Of a stretch of 64,000 nucleotides of DNA, positions 50,917 to 59,332 are shown one piece after another; within the stretch, counting starts at the first letter, position 1; each line of letters starts with the position of its first letter. The stretch spans positions 401,838 to 465,837 of the forward strand of contig CAKVLI010000001.1 of the NCBI GenBank assembly GCA_934757155.1, read 5' to 3'. Origin of the DNA: an uncultured Candidatus Melainabacteria bacterium. GTDB lineage: Bacteria > Cyanobacteriota > Vampirovibrionia > Gastranaerophilales > Gastranaerophilaceae. The position numbers were made by a program, and so were the translations under genes. The notes beneath the pieces are model-generated. The model had not been told where the DNA came from and made no database searches. It worked only from the letters and a program-made list of their open reading frames with translations.

Positions 50917-52078
50917 AAATCTTCTCCAGAATTTTTTTTGCAATATTTTGCTTAGAATCTTTTTCTATGTGGCTTATATTCAAGTTCTTGTCGAGAATAT
51001 AGACCTCATTCATATCGCTTGTAAAACCGATATCTTTTCTTGAAATATCGTTCGCTACAAGGAAATCACAGCCTTTGTTTTTAATTTTTGTTTTCGCGTT
51101 TTCAAGCAGATTTTCGCTCTCTGCGCAAAATCCGACTTTGAGTATCGACTCTGACGCGAGCCCTTTCAAGATATCGGGATTTTTTGCTAATTCAAGCGTG
51201 AGGTTATCTTCTGCACCTTTTTTAATCTTTTGTTCAGAGTATTCTTTGACTCTGTAGTCTGCAACTGCAGCTGCCATAATTACACAATCGTTGTGCGAAA
51301 GCTCTGTTTTTACGGCTTTTTCCATTTCTATTGCGGATTCGGTCACGATATTTTTGTAGGGTTTATTCACCGCAAAAGTCGAGATGAGTGTGACTTCTGC
51401 GCCCATGTTGTGAGCGTTATCTGCGAGAGCTATTCCCATTTTTCCTGATGAACAGTTGGAAATATATCGCGCTGGGTCAATTTTTTCCTTTGTTCCGCCC
51501 GCTGTTATAAGAATTTTTTTGCCTGAAAGTTTTTTGTTTTCGCTTAGAATTTCCAGAGTTTTGTCAAAAATTTCTTCGACCTCTGCCATTCTACCTACCC
51601 CGTTTGTTCCGCAAGCGAGAAAGCCTGTTTCAGGGTCAACAAAGTGGTAGCCTGCTTTGTGGAGTTTTGAGATATTTTCTTGCACAAAAGGATTGTTCCA
51701 CATATTTGTGTTCATAGCAGGCGCAATCAAAATTGGTTTAGAGAATGCACAAACAGTCGAGGTGAGCAGATTGTCACAGAGTCCGTTTACGATTTTTGAG
51801 ATTGTATTTGCGGTTGCAGGAGCAAGAACACAGATGTCAGCTTCATCACAGAGCGAAATATGTTCAGGTTTGTATTCTTGAATTTCGAAATTGTCGACAT
51901 AAACTTCGTTATTGGAAAGGGTTTCCAAGGTGAGTTTAGTTACAAAACTCAATGCGTTTGGAGTAAGCATCACTCTAACATTCGCGCCGGCTTTTTTGTA
52001 AAGTCTTATGAGTGTGCAAATTTTGTAAGCAGCAATTCCGCCTGATATACCGATTAAAATGTTTTTGTTTTCCAGCAT
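50909..52078 (-). CDS. coaBC: Bifunctional phosphopantothenoylcysteine synthetase/decarboxylase
   Basis: A 389-residue fusion for coenzyme A synthesis. The N-terminal CoaC flavoprotein domain (about 1-180) has GISGGIAAYK and IAPAMNTNMWNNP. The C-terminal CoaB ligase domain (about 185-385) has ILITAGGTKEKIDPARYISN and SSGKMGIALAD. The length and order are standard. It is followed by nif3 with an overlap and preceded by an exported orphan, with 5 bp between. Confidence 0.95.
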   Translation of the reverse strand: MLENKNILIGISGGIAAYKICTLIRLYKKAGANVRVMLTPNALSFVTKLTLETLSNNEVYVDNFEIQEYKPEHISLCDEADICVLAPATANTISKIVNGLCDNLLTSTVCAFSKPILIAPAMNTNMWNNPFVQENISKLHKAGYHFVDPETGFLACGTNGVGRMAEVEEIFDKTLEILSENKKLSGKKILITAGGTKEKIDPARYISNCSSGKMGIALADNAHNMGAEVTLISTFAVNKPYKNIVTESAIEMEKAVKTELSHNDCVIMAAAVADYRVKEYSEQKIKKGAEDNLTLELAKNPDILKGLASESILKVGFCAESENLLENAKTKIKNKGCDFLVANDISRKDIGFTSDMNEVYILDKNLNISHIEKDSKQNIAKKILEKIFE

Positions 52079-52083
52079 TTTTC

Positions 52084-52503
52084 TTACCTGATTTCGTTAG
52101 CTTGAAAACGACCAAAACTATTGATATAGTTGTTAATCGGGAGCATTACATCTGTCCTGTCGCTCATTTCCGGAATTCCTGCTGATGCTCTTTGGCGCGC
52201 TTCAATTCTTGCATTGTAGTCCGTATTTTCTTTGAATTGTTCAACTTTTAGGGCTTCGTAACAGTTAAAAATTTCGTCATTAGATTCCTTTGCCTGACAT
52301 TCTTCAACCCCTTTTTCAAAATCAACACGTCTTTGGTACCAATAGTTACCGACAACATTAATTTTTTTCATAATCCCGGGTTCTTTTACGTCCACAAACG
52401 CAGTCGGGCAAAAATCCTTCCACTCAGGCGGTGTGATACTTACGTCCTCAGCAATTGCAATAAGCGGTGCGGATAGTAACAACAATACAAAAAATTTCTT
52501 CAT
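52084..52503 (-). CDS. Exported hypothetical protein upstream of coaBC
   Basis: A 139-residue protein with a signal peptide (KKFFVLLLLSAPLIAIA). The mature part has four cysteines at FCPTAF, EECQAK, FNCYEA region, indicating periplasmic disulphides, and a C-terminal INNYINSFGRFQANEIR. It heads the coaBC-nif3 unit with a 5-bp gap, though the link may be only transcriptional. No family was recognised. Confidence 0.7.
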   Translation of the reverse strand: MKKFFVLLLLSAPLIAIAEDVSITPPEWKDFCPTAFVDVKEPGIMKKINVVGNYWYQRRVDFEKGVEECQAKESNDEIFNCYEALKVEQFKENTDYNARIEARQRASAGIPEMSDRTDVMLPINNYINSFGRFQANEIR

Positions 52504-52578
52504 AAAAATGTTCCCTTTTGTAAAGATTATAACATCTTCTCAATTAAAGCGCAAAAAATAATCTTGACGGATATTAAT

Positions 52579-53433
52579 ATGAGTATGGAAATGAAAATTA
52601 ATCCGATGTTCTCGGCTTATAAAAATAATTTGATACAGCAATTAAAAGTGAAAAACTGTTTACCTCAGGAGTCTTTAGAGGTGTTAAATTACGCGCGTTC
52701 AAGAACTAAATTTTATTTGGCTTTAGAAGATGTCGTTATTAAATTTCATGAAGATAATTTTGAAAAAAGAGATTCTGTCTTTAATTCTTGTATTGAAGAA
52801 GGGCGAAAATTTGGGCATTGTACACTGGAGGCGGAACAGTTAATTGCGCGTCATATGGAAGAAATCCATAAAAAGATGCTTGATATGTTCAAATTATTGA
52901 CACGACGGGATTTAAGACCGGATGTGCTTGATATTAAACGTAGACTAAAAGGCGAATTCGGGATTAAGGAGGTTTACCTGAACGACAATCCGAATTTAGC
53001 GAGAAAATGTTTGGAATCAATGAAGGTGTTGAAGAAGAATGATGTCGCCCTGCCGGACGAGATTATCGGAACAGATTTGTTGTTAGATTCTTCACGTGAA
53101 CCGTTTAGTATCGCGATTCATGAGGAAAAAGAAGGTAATGCAATCATAATCAATCCGGATGTTTTGAGAGATGATGAAGACTGGACTGCATCTACGGATT
53201 CTCCGATTCATACAATAGTCCATGAGTGTATACACTGCACGCAGCCTAATCTTATGAGTTTTAACCTCAAAAAAATTCCAGCAAAATTCAAAGATACAAT
53301 TTCAAAACTTTCTTACTATGCAAGAGATAATTATATGCATGAAGTCCACGCTGAATTGCTAACCAAAAAAATTTTGGAAGGGCTGAATTCAAAAGAAAAA
53401 GAACTTTTAAATTATATTGAAAACTCTATTTAA
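52579..53433 (+). CDS. Hypothetical zincin metallopeptidase-like protein
   Basis: A 284-residue cytosolic protein with the zinc motif HECIH (in HTIVHECIHCTQPN, about residue 220) and a downstream glutamate candidate in MHEVHAELLTKK. The N-terminal half is helical. No family name can be given; the arrangement is that of a gluzincin-like domain. The start is uncertain among several in-frame ATGs; the first (52579) is used, and a TTG five codons earlier is possible. It is divergent from the coaBC unit and its end overlaps accC by 8 bp. Confidence 0.6.
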   Translation: MSMEMKINPMFSAYKNNLIQQLKVKNCLPQESLEVLNYARSRTKFYLALEDVVIKFHEDNFEKRDSVFNSCIEEGRKFGHCTLEAEQLIARHMEEIHKKMLDMFKLLTRRDLRPDVLDIKRRLKGEFGIKEVYLNDNPNLARKCLESMKVLKKNDVALPDEIIGTDLLLDSSREPFSIAIHEEKEGNAIIINPDVLRDDEDWTASTDSPIHTIVHECIHCTQPNLMSFNLKKIPAKFKDTISKLSYYARDNYMHEVHAELLTKKILEGLNSKEKELLNYIENSI

Positions 53434-54784
53434 ATTCTTTACCTTGACGTTTGTACCAGTCTTCAATAAATCCTGTATTAAAGTTTCCGCTTATAAATAT
53501 TTCATCCTCAACAATCTGTTGGTGGAACGGAATTGTAGTCTTAATTCCAGTTACGACGTATTCTTTCAAAGCTTGATACATTCTGCGTCTTGCTTCGTTT
53601 CTGTTTTCGCCCCAACAAATCAGTTTACCAATCATTGAATCATAATATGGCGGGATTGAATACCCTGGGTATACGTGAGAATCAACTCTTATACCAAATC
53701 CACCCGGTGCGAAGTAGCCGTCAATCTTACCGGGGCAAGGCATAAATCCGTTTTCAGGGTCTTCTGCGTTAATTCTGCATTCGATTGCGTGACCTCTCAA
53801 TAGAACATCATCTTGTGTATAGCTCAATTTTTGACCTGAAGCAACAAGGATTTGTTCTCTAACGATATCCACCTGAGAAATCATCTCTGAAACGCAGTGT
53901 TCAACCTGAACACGAGTATTCATTTCCATAAAGTACCATCTGCCGTCATGATCAAGCAAGAATTCGCAAGTTCCTGCACCTTCGTAACCGATAGCTTTTG
54001 CGGCACGAACAGCAGCAGCACCCATTTCTTTTCTTGTTTTTTCGTCAATTGCAGGACTTGGAGCTTCTTCCAAAAGTTTTTGGTGACGTCTTTGGATTGA
54101 ACAATCTCTTTCACCTAAGTGAATAACGTTTCCGAAAGAATCACCCAAAATCTGAACTTCAATATGTCTAGGATTTTCAAGGAATTTTTCTGCATAAACT
54201 CCGGGGTTACCGAAGAATTTTTCAGCCTCTTGCTGGCATAATTCCATATTCATTTCGAGTTCGTCATCGTTGCGAACAATTCTCATACCTTTTCCGCCAC
54301 CGCCTGCAGTAGCTTTAAGGATAATCGGGTAACCTGCTTTGTGAGCAAATTCTCTCGCTTCTTTTGAATCTTTAAGAAGTCCTGTTCCAGGAGTAACAGG
54401 AACATCGTTTTCAATCATTGTCTTGCGAGCAGTAGCTTTATCGCCCATTTTTCTCATAGAATCGGCAGAAGGTCCGATGAATTTGATACCATGTTCGGTA
54501 CAAATGTCTACGAAATCAGCTCTTTCTGACATAAAGCCATATCCGGGATGAATCGCATCACAGCCTGTCATCAAGGCTGTTGAAATGATTGCAGGTATAT
54601 TCAAATAGCTTTCCGAGCTTGGTGCAGGTCCGATGCAATATGCATCTGTTGCCAACCTTACATGAAGAGAAGTCGCATCTGCTTGTGAATAAACCGCTAC
54701 TGTCGGAATACCCAATTCTCTACACGCTCTTATTACTCTGACTGCAATTTCGCCTCTATTTGCTATTAATACCTTTTTAAACAT
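53426..54784 (-). CDS. accC: Biotin carboxylase subunit of acetyl-CoA carboxylase
   Basis: A 452-residue biotin carboxylase: KKVLIANRGEIAVRVIRACR, the ATP-grasp loop KATAGGGGKGMRIV, HIEVQILGDSFGN, CSIQRRHQKLLEEAPSP and FMEMNTRVQVEH. It carboxylates biotin on AccB, the first step of fatty acid synthesis. The start is the ATG at 54784 with GAGG upstream. A TCACTT-type repeat sits in the 89-bp gap to accB. Confidence 0.96.
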   Translation of the reverse strand: MFKKVLIANRGEIAVRVIRACRELGIPTVAVYSQADATSLHVRLATDAYCIGPAPSSESYLNIPAIISTALMTGCDAIHPGYGFMSERADFVDICTEHGIKFIGPSADSMRKMGDKATARKTMIENDVPVTPGTGLLKDSKEAREFAHKAGYPIILKATAGGGGKGMRIVRNDDELEMNMELCQQEAEKFFGNPGVYAEKFLENPRHIEVQILGDSFGNVIHLGERDCSIQRRHQKLLEEAPSPAIDEKTRKEMGAAAVRAAKAIGYEGAGTCEFLLDHDGRWYFMEMNTRVQVEHCVSEMISQVDIVREQILVASGQKLSYTQDDVLLRGHAIECRINAEDPENGFMPCPGKIDGYFAPGGFGIRVDSHVYPGYSIPPYYDSMIGKLICWGENRNEARRRMYQALKEYVVTGIKTTIPFHQQIVEDEIFISGNFNTGFIEDWYKRQGKEFK

Positions 54785-54873
54785 AATCCCATTTCCTCTA
54801 CAGCGACTAAGTGAATAAGTGAACAAGTGATCAAGTCTGCTTGGTCACTTGTTTATCCAACTTTTTACCGCTA
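54785..54873. repeat. TCACTT-type repeats inside the acc operon
   Basis: AAGTGAATAAGTGAACAAGTG and then CTTGGTCACTTGTTT are copies of the short 9-bp periodic module found within the composite elements. It lies between accB and accC without disrupting either. Confidence 0.65.
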
Positions 54874-55326
54874 CTATTCTACGTACATCAAAACTTGACC
54901 GAATTCAATCGGGTCACCGTTTTTAACGCAAATTTGTGTAACTTTTCCTGAATGTTCTGACTTAATTTCGTTCATCAATTTCATTGCTTCAATGATACAA
55001 ACAACATCACCTTCTGCAATTGTTTTACCAACTTCTACGAACGGTTCAGCATCCGGAGAAGGTGCTGAGTAGAAAGTCCCTACCATTGGAGAAGTTACTG
55101 CTTTTCCTTTAGGTGCAGCTTCAGCTTTTGCTTCTGCAGGTGCTGTAGCAGCTTGTGGAGCAGGTGCAGCTGCAACAGCAGCCGGAGCAGATGCTACCAT
55201 ATTAACTTCCGGTAAGTCTTTTCTGATGGTTATTGCTTGTTCGCCATCTTCAAGAGAAATTTCTGTCAAACCGTTGTCAGAAATAATTTTAGCTAATTTT
55301 TCTATATAATCTGTTTCAAATTTCAT
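54874..55326 (-). CDS. accB: Biotin carboxyl carrier protein of acetyl-CoA carboxylase
   Basis: A 150-residue BCCP: N-terminal domain, an Ala/Pro-rich linker (about 44-76), and the biotinyl domain with IIEAMKLMNE, biotinylated at K116. It carries biotin between AccC and the carboxyltransferase. It lies between efp and accC, an order common in bacteria. The gap upstream (55327-55404) holds a small inverted repeat of GAAGAA/TTCTTC type. Confidence 0.96.
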   Translation of the reverse strand: MKFETDYIEKLAKIISDNGLTEISLEDGEQAITIRKDLPEVNMVASAPAAVAAAPAPQAATAPAEAKAEAAPKGKAVTSPMVGTFYSAPSPDAEPFVEVGKTIAEGDVVCIIEAMKLMNEIKSEHSGKVTQICVKNGDPIEFGQVLMYVE

Positions 55327-55404
55327 TGTTTGTCTCCTTGGGAGTTGTAAACTTGAAGAAACCTTTGAGCAATGCCCCGCTTCTTCAACTTTTCAACTTA
55401 ATTA

Positions 55405-55962
55405 TTAAACTCTGTCTAAGTATTCGTTACTTCTGGTATCAACTCTGATTACATCACCGTTAGATACAAAGAACGGAACGTTAACAACCGCACCTGTTTC
55501 CAAAGTAGCAGGCTTAGTACCGCCTTGAGCAGTGTTACCCTTTTCAGCCGGCGGAGTGTCAACAACTTCCAACTCAACGTGAGCAGGGATATCTACACCA
55601 ATAATTCTTGAGTCGTGTGTAAGAACTTGAACAATCATGTTTTCTTTCAAGTATTTAACACCGTCACCAACTTGGTCTTCTGTTAATTGTAATTGTTCGT
55701 AAGATTCCATATCCATCATAACGAACTCTTTACCTTCTTTATATAAATATTGCATTTCCTTACGGTTAAGCATTGCTTTTGCAACTTTTTCACCTGCACG
55801 GAAAGTTTTTTCAATAACGTTTCCTGATTCTACGTTTTTAAGTTTAGTTCTTACAAACGCAGCACCTTTTCCCGGTTTAACGTGCAAAAACTCAACAACA
55901 GTCCAAAGCCCGTTATCCAAATCAAGCGTCAAACCGTTTTTTAAATCGTTTACTGAAATCAT
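55405..55962 (-). CDS. efp: Elongation factor P
   Basis: A 185-residue EF-P with VEFLHVKPGKGAAFVRTKLKN; the lysine of PGKG is the usual modification site. Family signatures near the C-terminus include GDVIRVDTRSNEYLDRV. It helps ribosomes through polyproline stretches. No modification gene (epmA, ymfI) is in view. It heads the efp-accB-accC series. Confidence 0.96.
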   Translation of the reverse strand: MISVNDLKNGLTLDLDNGLWTVVEFLHVKPGKGAAFVRTKLKNVESGNVIEKTFRAGEKVAKAMLNRKEMQYLYKEGKEFVMMDMESYEQLQLTEDQVGDGVKYLKENMIVQVLTHDSRIIGVDIPAHVELEVVDTPPAEKGNTAQGGTKPATLETGAVVNVPFFVSNGDVIRVDTRSNEYLDRV

Positions 55963-55993
55963 ACATACTCCTTTAATTATGTAGTACTATTGC

Positions 55994-56593
55994 TTACTTG
56001 ATATTATCATAAACCGTCTTTGAGCGCAAATACTCCGCAACTTGTCCCAAAGCCCGCGCCCTGTGAGAAATTCGGTTTTTTTCATTATCAGGTAAATCCG
56101 CCATTGTTTCGCCTGAACCTCTTATCAAAAAGATAGGGTCATATCCAAATCCGTGAGTTCCGCTCTGTTTTTCCGCTATAGAACCTTCGCAAATTCCTGT
56201 GCAGGAGAAAACCTTCTCCCCTTCTGGATTAATAAGGGTCATACAACATTTGAAACGTGCACTTCTGTTTTTAACCCCTTGCAATTCTCTCAAAACTCTG
56301 TCAATTCTCTTTTGCGGAGTTTCTTCGTACCTAGCAGAATAAATCCCCGGTTTACCTCCGAGTGCATCGATACAAAGTCCGGAATCATCAGCCAGTGACC
56401 AATTTTTAGAAATTTCCCACGCTGCACGCGCTTTTATGTATGAGTTTTCCTCAAAAGTTTCTCCGTCTTCCACAGGGTCAAATCCTTCCGGCGGAAGAAC
56501 AAACTCAATTTCTTGATTATTTGTCAAATTACGTATTATTTCGTTAATTTCTTTTACTTTGTGCTTGTTCAATGACGCTAATACGATTTTCAT
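55994..56593 (-). CDS. rdgB: XTP/dITP diphosphatase (RdgB/HAM1)
   Basis: A 199-residue nucleotide-pool cleaner: IVLASLNKHKVKEI at the start, SLADDSGLCIDALGGKPGIYSARY (quoted SLADDSGLCIDALGG), GFGYDPIFLI and NRISHRARAL. It hydrolyses non-canonical purine triphosphates. It lies 31 bp before efp on the same strand and 8 bp after the repeat-protein gene. Confidence 0.95.
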   Translation of the reverse strand: MKIVLASLNKHKVKEINEIIRNLTNNQEIEFVLPPEGFDPVEDGETFEENSYIKARAAWEISKNWSLADDSGLCIDALGGKPGIYSARYEETPQKRIDRVLRELQGVKNRSARFKCCMTLINPEGEKVFSCTGICEGSIAEKQSGTHGFGYDPIFLIRGSGETMADLPDNEKNRISHRARALGQVAEYLRSKTVYDNIK

Positions 56594-56601
56594 AAACTGG
56601 T

Positions 56602-57309
56602 TTATTTTCCTTCAATACTATCTAGAAGCTTGCTTTGTGTTTTTTCATCATTTTCAAACAGGTTCAGAATTTCCCTCTGTGCCTCATGTTCCATATAATT
56701 AATCGGATACCAACCTCTTTTGTTCTTTGTCAAATGTATTTTTTTTAGCACATCCGGACGGTCAGCAAACACTCTGTGCATCTCTTGTAACTCAGCAAAA
56801 TCACACTTGTGAGCTTTTATTTTACCTTTTCTGTTCTTTTGCAAGTACATTTTTTCTAATACTTTTGGCTGATCTGCTAATACGCGGTTGATTTCCTGCA
56901 TCTTCTCTAAATCTGCGTCATACAAAGGATTTTTGCCTCTGCCGTTTTGCGTCAAATATATTCTTGAAAGGATTTGCGGATAGTCACTGAGCGTTTCATC
57001 CATTACTTTTGTTTCTTCTGCATTGGTGTAATGTGCTACAAGGCTGGTGTGACTGCCGCCGATGTTACGAGTATAATACTCAACTTTTCTGTCAAGTACG
57101 TCATTTCCGGTTGTGAATGTTTTGTCAAACATAGACTTAACCGCATAAACCAACCCTGCTCCCAAAGCCACAAGTCCCTTCTTCTGATGAATAGGGTTCA
57201 TCGCTTTTTTAGCCATAGGTGCATAAACAGATTGGAATGAGACATTTTGTGGTTGGTTTTGTTTAATTTGACGATTTGTACTAATGTACGGATTGAGAGT
57301 AACTTGCAT
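56602..57309 (-). CDS. Repeat protein with N-terminal SFQS motif
   Basis: A 235-residue protein. Residues 21-28 (QNVSFQSV) carry the shared short F-[K/Q] motif; 43-60 are hydrophobic (possible membrane helix). From about 105 there are three imperfect repeats of 37-38 residues at about 105-143, 144-181 and 182-218 (pattern: D-x-P-x-[IV]-L-x-[KR]-[IM]-[YH]-L-x-x-N-x-[RK]-G). The repeat is distantly ankyrin-like in feel but unassigned. It lies between rdgB and a GT2 gene. Confidence 0.65.
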   Translation of the reverse strand: MQVTLNPYISTNRQIKQNQPQNVSFQSVYAPMAKKAMNPIHQKKGLVALGAGLVYAVKSMFDKTFTTGNDVLDRKVEYYTRNIGGSHTSLVAHYTNAEETKVMDETLSDYPQILSRIYLTQNGRGKNPLYDADLEKMQEINRVLADQPKVLEKMYLQKNRKGKIKAHKCDFAELQEMHRVFADRPDVLKKIHLTKNKRGWYPINYMEHEAQREILNLFENDEKTQSKLLDSIEGK

Positions 57310-57330
57310 ATCCCTTTTCCTTTCGATTTT

Positions 57331-58137
57331 TTAAACTTGTTGATTGTGATTTCTAACGTTATAATAATTCAACCCGTTAGTAAAATCCAGTGTTTTTCCG
57401 TTTTTGTTAAATAATTTTACAGGAAATTTCATCTTAGCCAAGCGATACTGCAAACTTACCCACAAGACTTCAAGTCCATACTTGCAAGAGCGAACAAAAT
57501 TGATAGAAGAAGCTTCCTTGAAATACTTTGTCGGGCAAGAAATTTCGCCGATTTTGAATTTGTTATAAAAAATCAGAGCCAACATTTGGTTATCAAAGAT
57601 AAAATCATCACTGCAATCCTCAAGCGGAAGAGTTTCCAGAATTTTTCTCGTAAACCCGCGGAAACCAGTATGGTATTCAGACAATTTTTCTCCGATAACA
57701 AAATTTTGAAACTCTGTCAAAAACCTGTTTGAAACAAATTTATAGAAAGGCATTCCGCCTTTAAGGGCTGAATTGCCGAGCATTCTTGACGCAATAACAG
57801 CATCATATTCATCAAACGCCATCATAGACGCAATTGCAGGAATAAGTTTCGGTGTGTATTGATAATCCGGATGAAGCATTATAACAATGTCTGCACCCGC
57901 CTTCAAAGCAGCCTTGTAACAGGATTTTTGGTTTGCCCCGTAACCTTTATTATTCTCATGAACAATAGTTGTTATATCCAGCCGTTTGGCTACCTCTTTT
58001 GTTTCATCAGAAGAGAAATCGTCGACAAGGATAACCTCATCGACGAAATTTTGATAAATCTCATTGTAAGTCTTTTCTAAAGTCTTTTCTGCATTATAAG
58101 CAGGCATTATTACTACAACTTTTTTATTGTTTATCAT
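57331..58137 (-). CDS. Glycosyltransferase family 2
   Basis: A 268-residue GT-A enzyme: VVVIMPAYNAEKTLEKTY, EVILVDDFSSDETKEV, NKGYGANQKSCYKAAL and the metal site IMLHPDYQYTPKLI. It resembles polyprenyl-phosphate mannosyl/glucosyl transferases but lacks clear membrane segments. The acceptor is unknown. It follows hpf by 27 bp on the same strand. Confidence 0.85.
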   Translation of the reverse strand: MINNKKVVVIMPAYNAEKTLEKTYNEIYQNFVDEVILVDDFSSDETKEVAKRLDITTIVHENNKGYGANQKSCYKAALKAGADIVIMLHPDYQYTPKLIPAIASMMAFDEYDAVIASRMLGNSALKGGMPFYKFVSNRFLTEFQNFVIGEKLSEYHTGFRGFTRKILETLPLEDCSDDFIFDNQMLALIFYNKFKIGEISCPTKYFKEASSINFVRSCKYGLEVLWVSLQYRLAKMKFPVKLFNKNGKTLDFTNGLNYYNVRNHNQQV

Positions 58138-58164
58138 TTCTCTTAACCTGCAAGCCAGAAAATA

Positions 58165-58521
58165 CTAACTTTCTACAGCCTCTTCTTCTTTGACCTCTGT
58201 GTTACGAATAGTAGCTTTGTCAGAGTACAAAGATTTACTTTTGAATTTTTTAACCTGTCTGTCTAATTTGTCAGCAAGAAGGTCAATACTTGCGTACATT
58301 GATTCAGCAGATTCTTCGCAGCGAATAACACCTGTGTTTGTTTTGCAAGAAACTTCTGCAACGTGCTTTCCTGTTGCTGCAGGGTTTTTGATAACGGTGA
58401 GAACTACGTCAATACCGGTGATTTGGTCATAGTGATTAACCACTTTGCCGAGTTTCTCTTTTACGTATGCCTTAATAGCATCAGTAATCTCAATGTTTTT
58501 ACCGTTTACATGTATATACAT
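58165..58521 (-). CDS. hpf: Ribosome hibernation promoting factor (short form)
   Basis: A 118-residue HPF/RaiA protein: MYIHVNGKNIEITDAIKAYV (pattern of beta1-alpha1), VVLTVIKNP and SMYASIDLLADKLDRQVKKFK. It lacks the C-terminal dimerisation domain of long HPF. It binds between ribosomal subunits in stationary phase. The GGAGG site precedes the ATG. Confidence 0.92.
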   Translation of the reverse strand: MYIHVNGKNIEITDAIKAYVKEKLGKVVNHYDQITGIDVVLTVIKNPAATGKHVAEVSCKTNTGVIRCEESAESMYASIDLLADKLDRQVKKFKSKSLYSDKATIRNTEVKEEEAVES

Positions 58522-58652
58522 TTACACCTCCTAATGTGCTACCTTTACTATTGTACACTATTTGGGAAAAAATTTAAAGGGTAATGCGCGCACAAAAAAC
58601 ATTCCATCGTTATTTCTCTGATAATCGATTAGTTTGCTGTACCAATAAAAAA

Positions 58653-58667
58653 CCTTGTTATTCAAGG
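58653..58667 (-). terminator. Terminator overlapping the stop of the Cys-rich small gene
   Basis: On the minus strand CCTTG-AATAA-CAAGG is followed by TTTTTT; the TAA stop lies in the loop. Confidence 0.75.
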
Positions 58668-58873
58668 ATTTGCGGTAGTTCTACATTGGGTGTGCCAATT
58701 GTTCTGACAAGTTCAAGAACAGTAGCCTTCATTTGGCATTTTTGCGCAGTTGCGCTGAAAAAATCGCTGTAAAAGCATCCGTCACAGTTACAGCCTCTTT
58801 TATAACATTCTAATGCTGTAGGTGTCCACCTTTTAACAGCAATAGCTCTTCCCATATCACGACTTTTAAACAC
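58658..58873 (-). CDS. Conserved small cysteine-rich protein
   Basis: A 71-residue protein with W-T-P-x-A-L-E-C-Y-x-R-G-C-x-C-x-x-C-F-Y and KCQMKATVLELVRTIGTP. I recall proteins of this pattern in clostridia and other anaerobes, function unknown; a metal-binding role is likely from the four cysteines (three in RGCNCDGCFY plus one in KCQ). The start is a GTG at 58873 with GGAGG six bases upstream. It ends in a terminator hairpin. Confidence 0.7.
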   Translation of the reverse strand: MFKSRDMGRAIAVKRWTPTALECYKRGCNCDGCFYSDFFSATAQKCQMKATVLELVRTIGTPNVELPQILE

Positions 58874-59002
58874 TTATTCCTCCAAAAACAACCAAGTTGT
58901 TTCAACTTTCCCCAAATAATCGAAAATCAATTTCGACCACTATTCTATTATATGGATTAAGAAACCATTTACAACCCATTAAAACCCAATTGTAAAAACT
59001 TT

Positions 59003-59332
59003 TTTACATACATGTAAATGCTCTGATATATTGGGGTTAAGGTTTTTGACACATGCAAAAAAGCCATGCCTACATGGTTTTGCGGGAAATCAAACATGCA
59101 AACCCATGCATTACGCATGTTTTCATGCTGCTTGGTTTAAGTTAAGTTTTGTAAAAAAATGGGCATGGGGATGGGAGGAGGTGGAAATGCCGAAGGAAGA
59201 CAAAACTTCGAGCGTTTTCGCCTCCGACCCTTAGGTGTGTGAGAATGTGACTAGGTGCGGGACAGCGCATAGTCACATTCGAAACCGTTCCCCGGAGTTT
59301 GTAGAAAAAATTTTAATTTTTTCACAAACTCT
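59003..59332 (+). ncRNA. Candidate transcript with palindromic promoter and hairpins
   Basis: The promoter has TTTACA (59003-59008) and TATATT (59027-59032) at 18 bp, with the palindrome TTTACAT-AC-ATGTAAA (59003-59018) over the -35. Downstream are CATGC-rich DNA, GGAGG/CCTCC (59175-59179 with 59221-59225) around CGAAG/CTTCG, the hairpin GAATGTGACTA/TAGTCACATTC (59243-59253 with 59270-59280) with an inner TGCG/CGCA stem, and a terminator-like hairpin (59295-59331). A 67-residue frame from a TTG exists but has odd composition and no binding site. RNA identity is unknown. 58874-59002 shows nothing. Confidence 0.4.

Noticed and set aside
59031..59234. 67-residue frame rich in Trp, His and Cys
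   Set aside because: It needs a TTG start without a Shine-Dalgarno sequence and overlaps structured DNA; RNA is the better reading.
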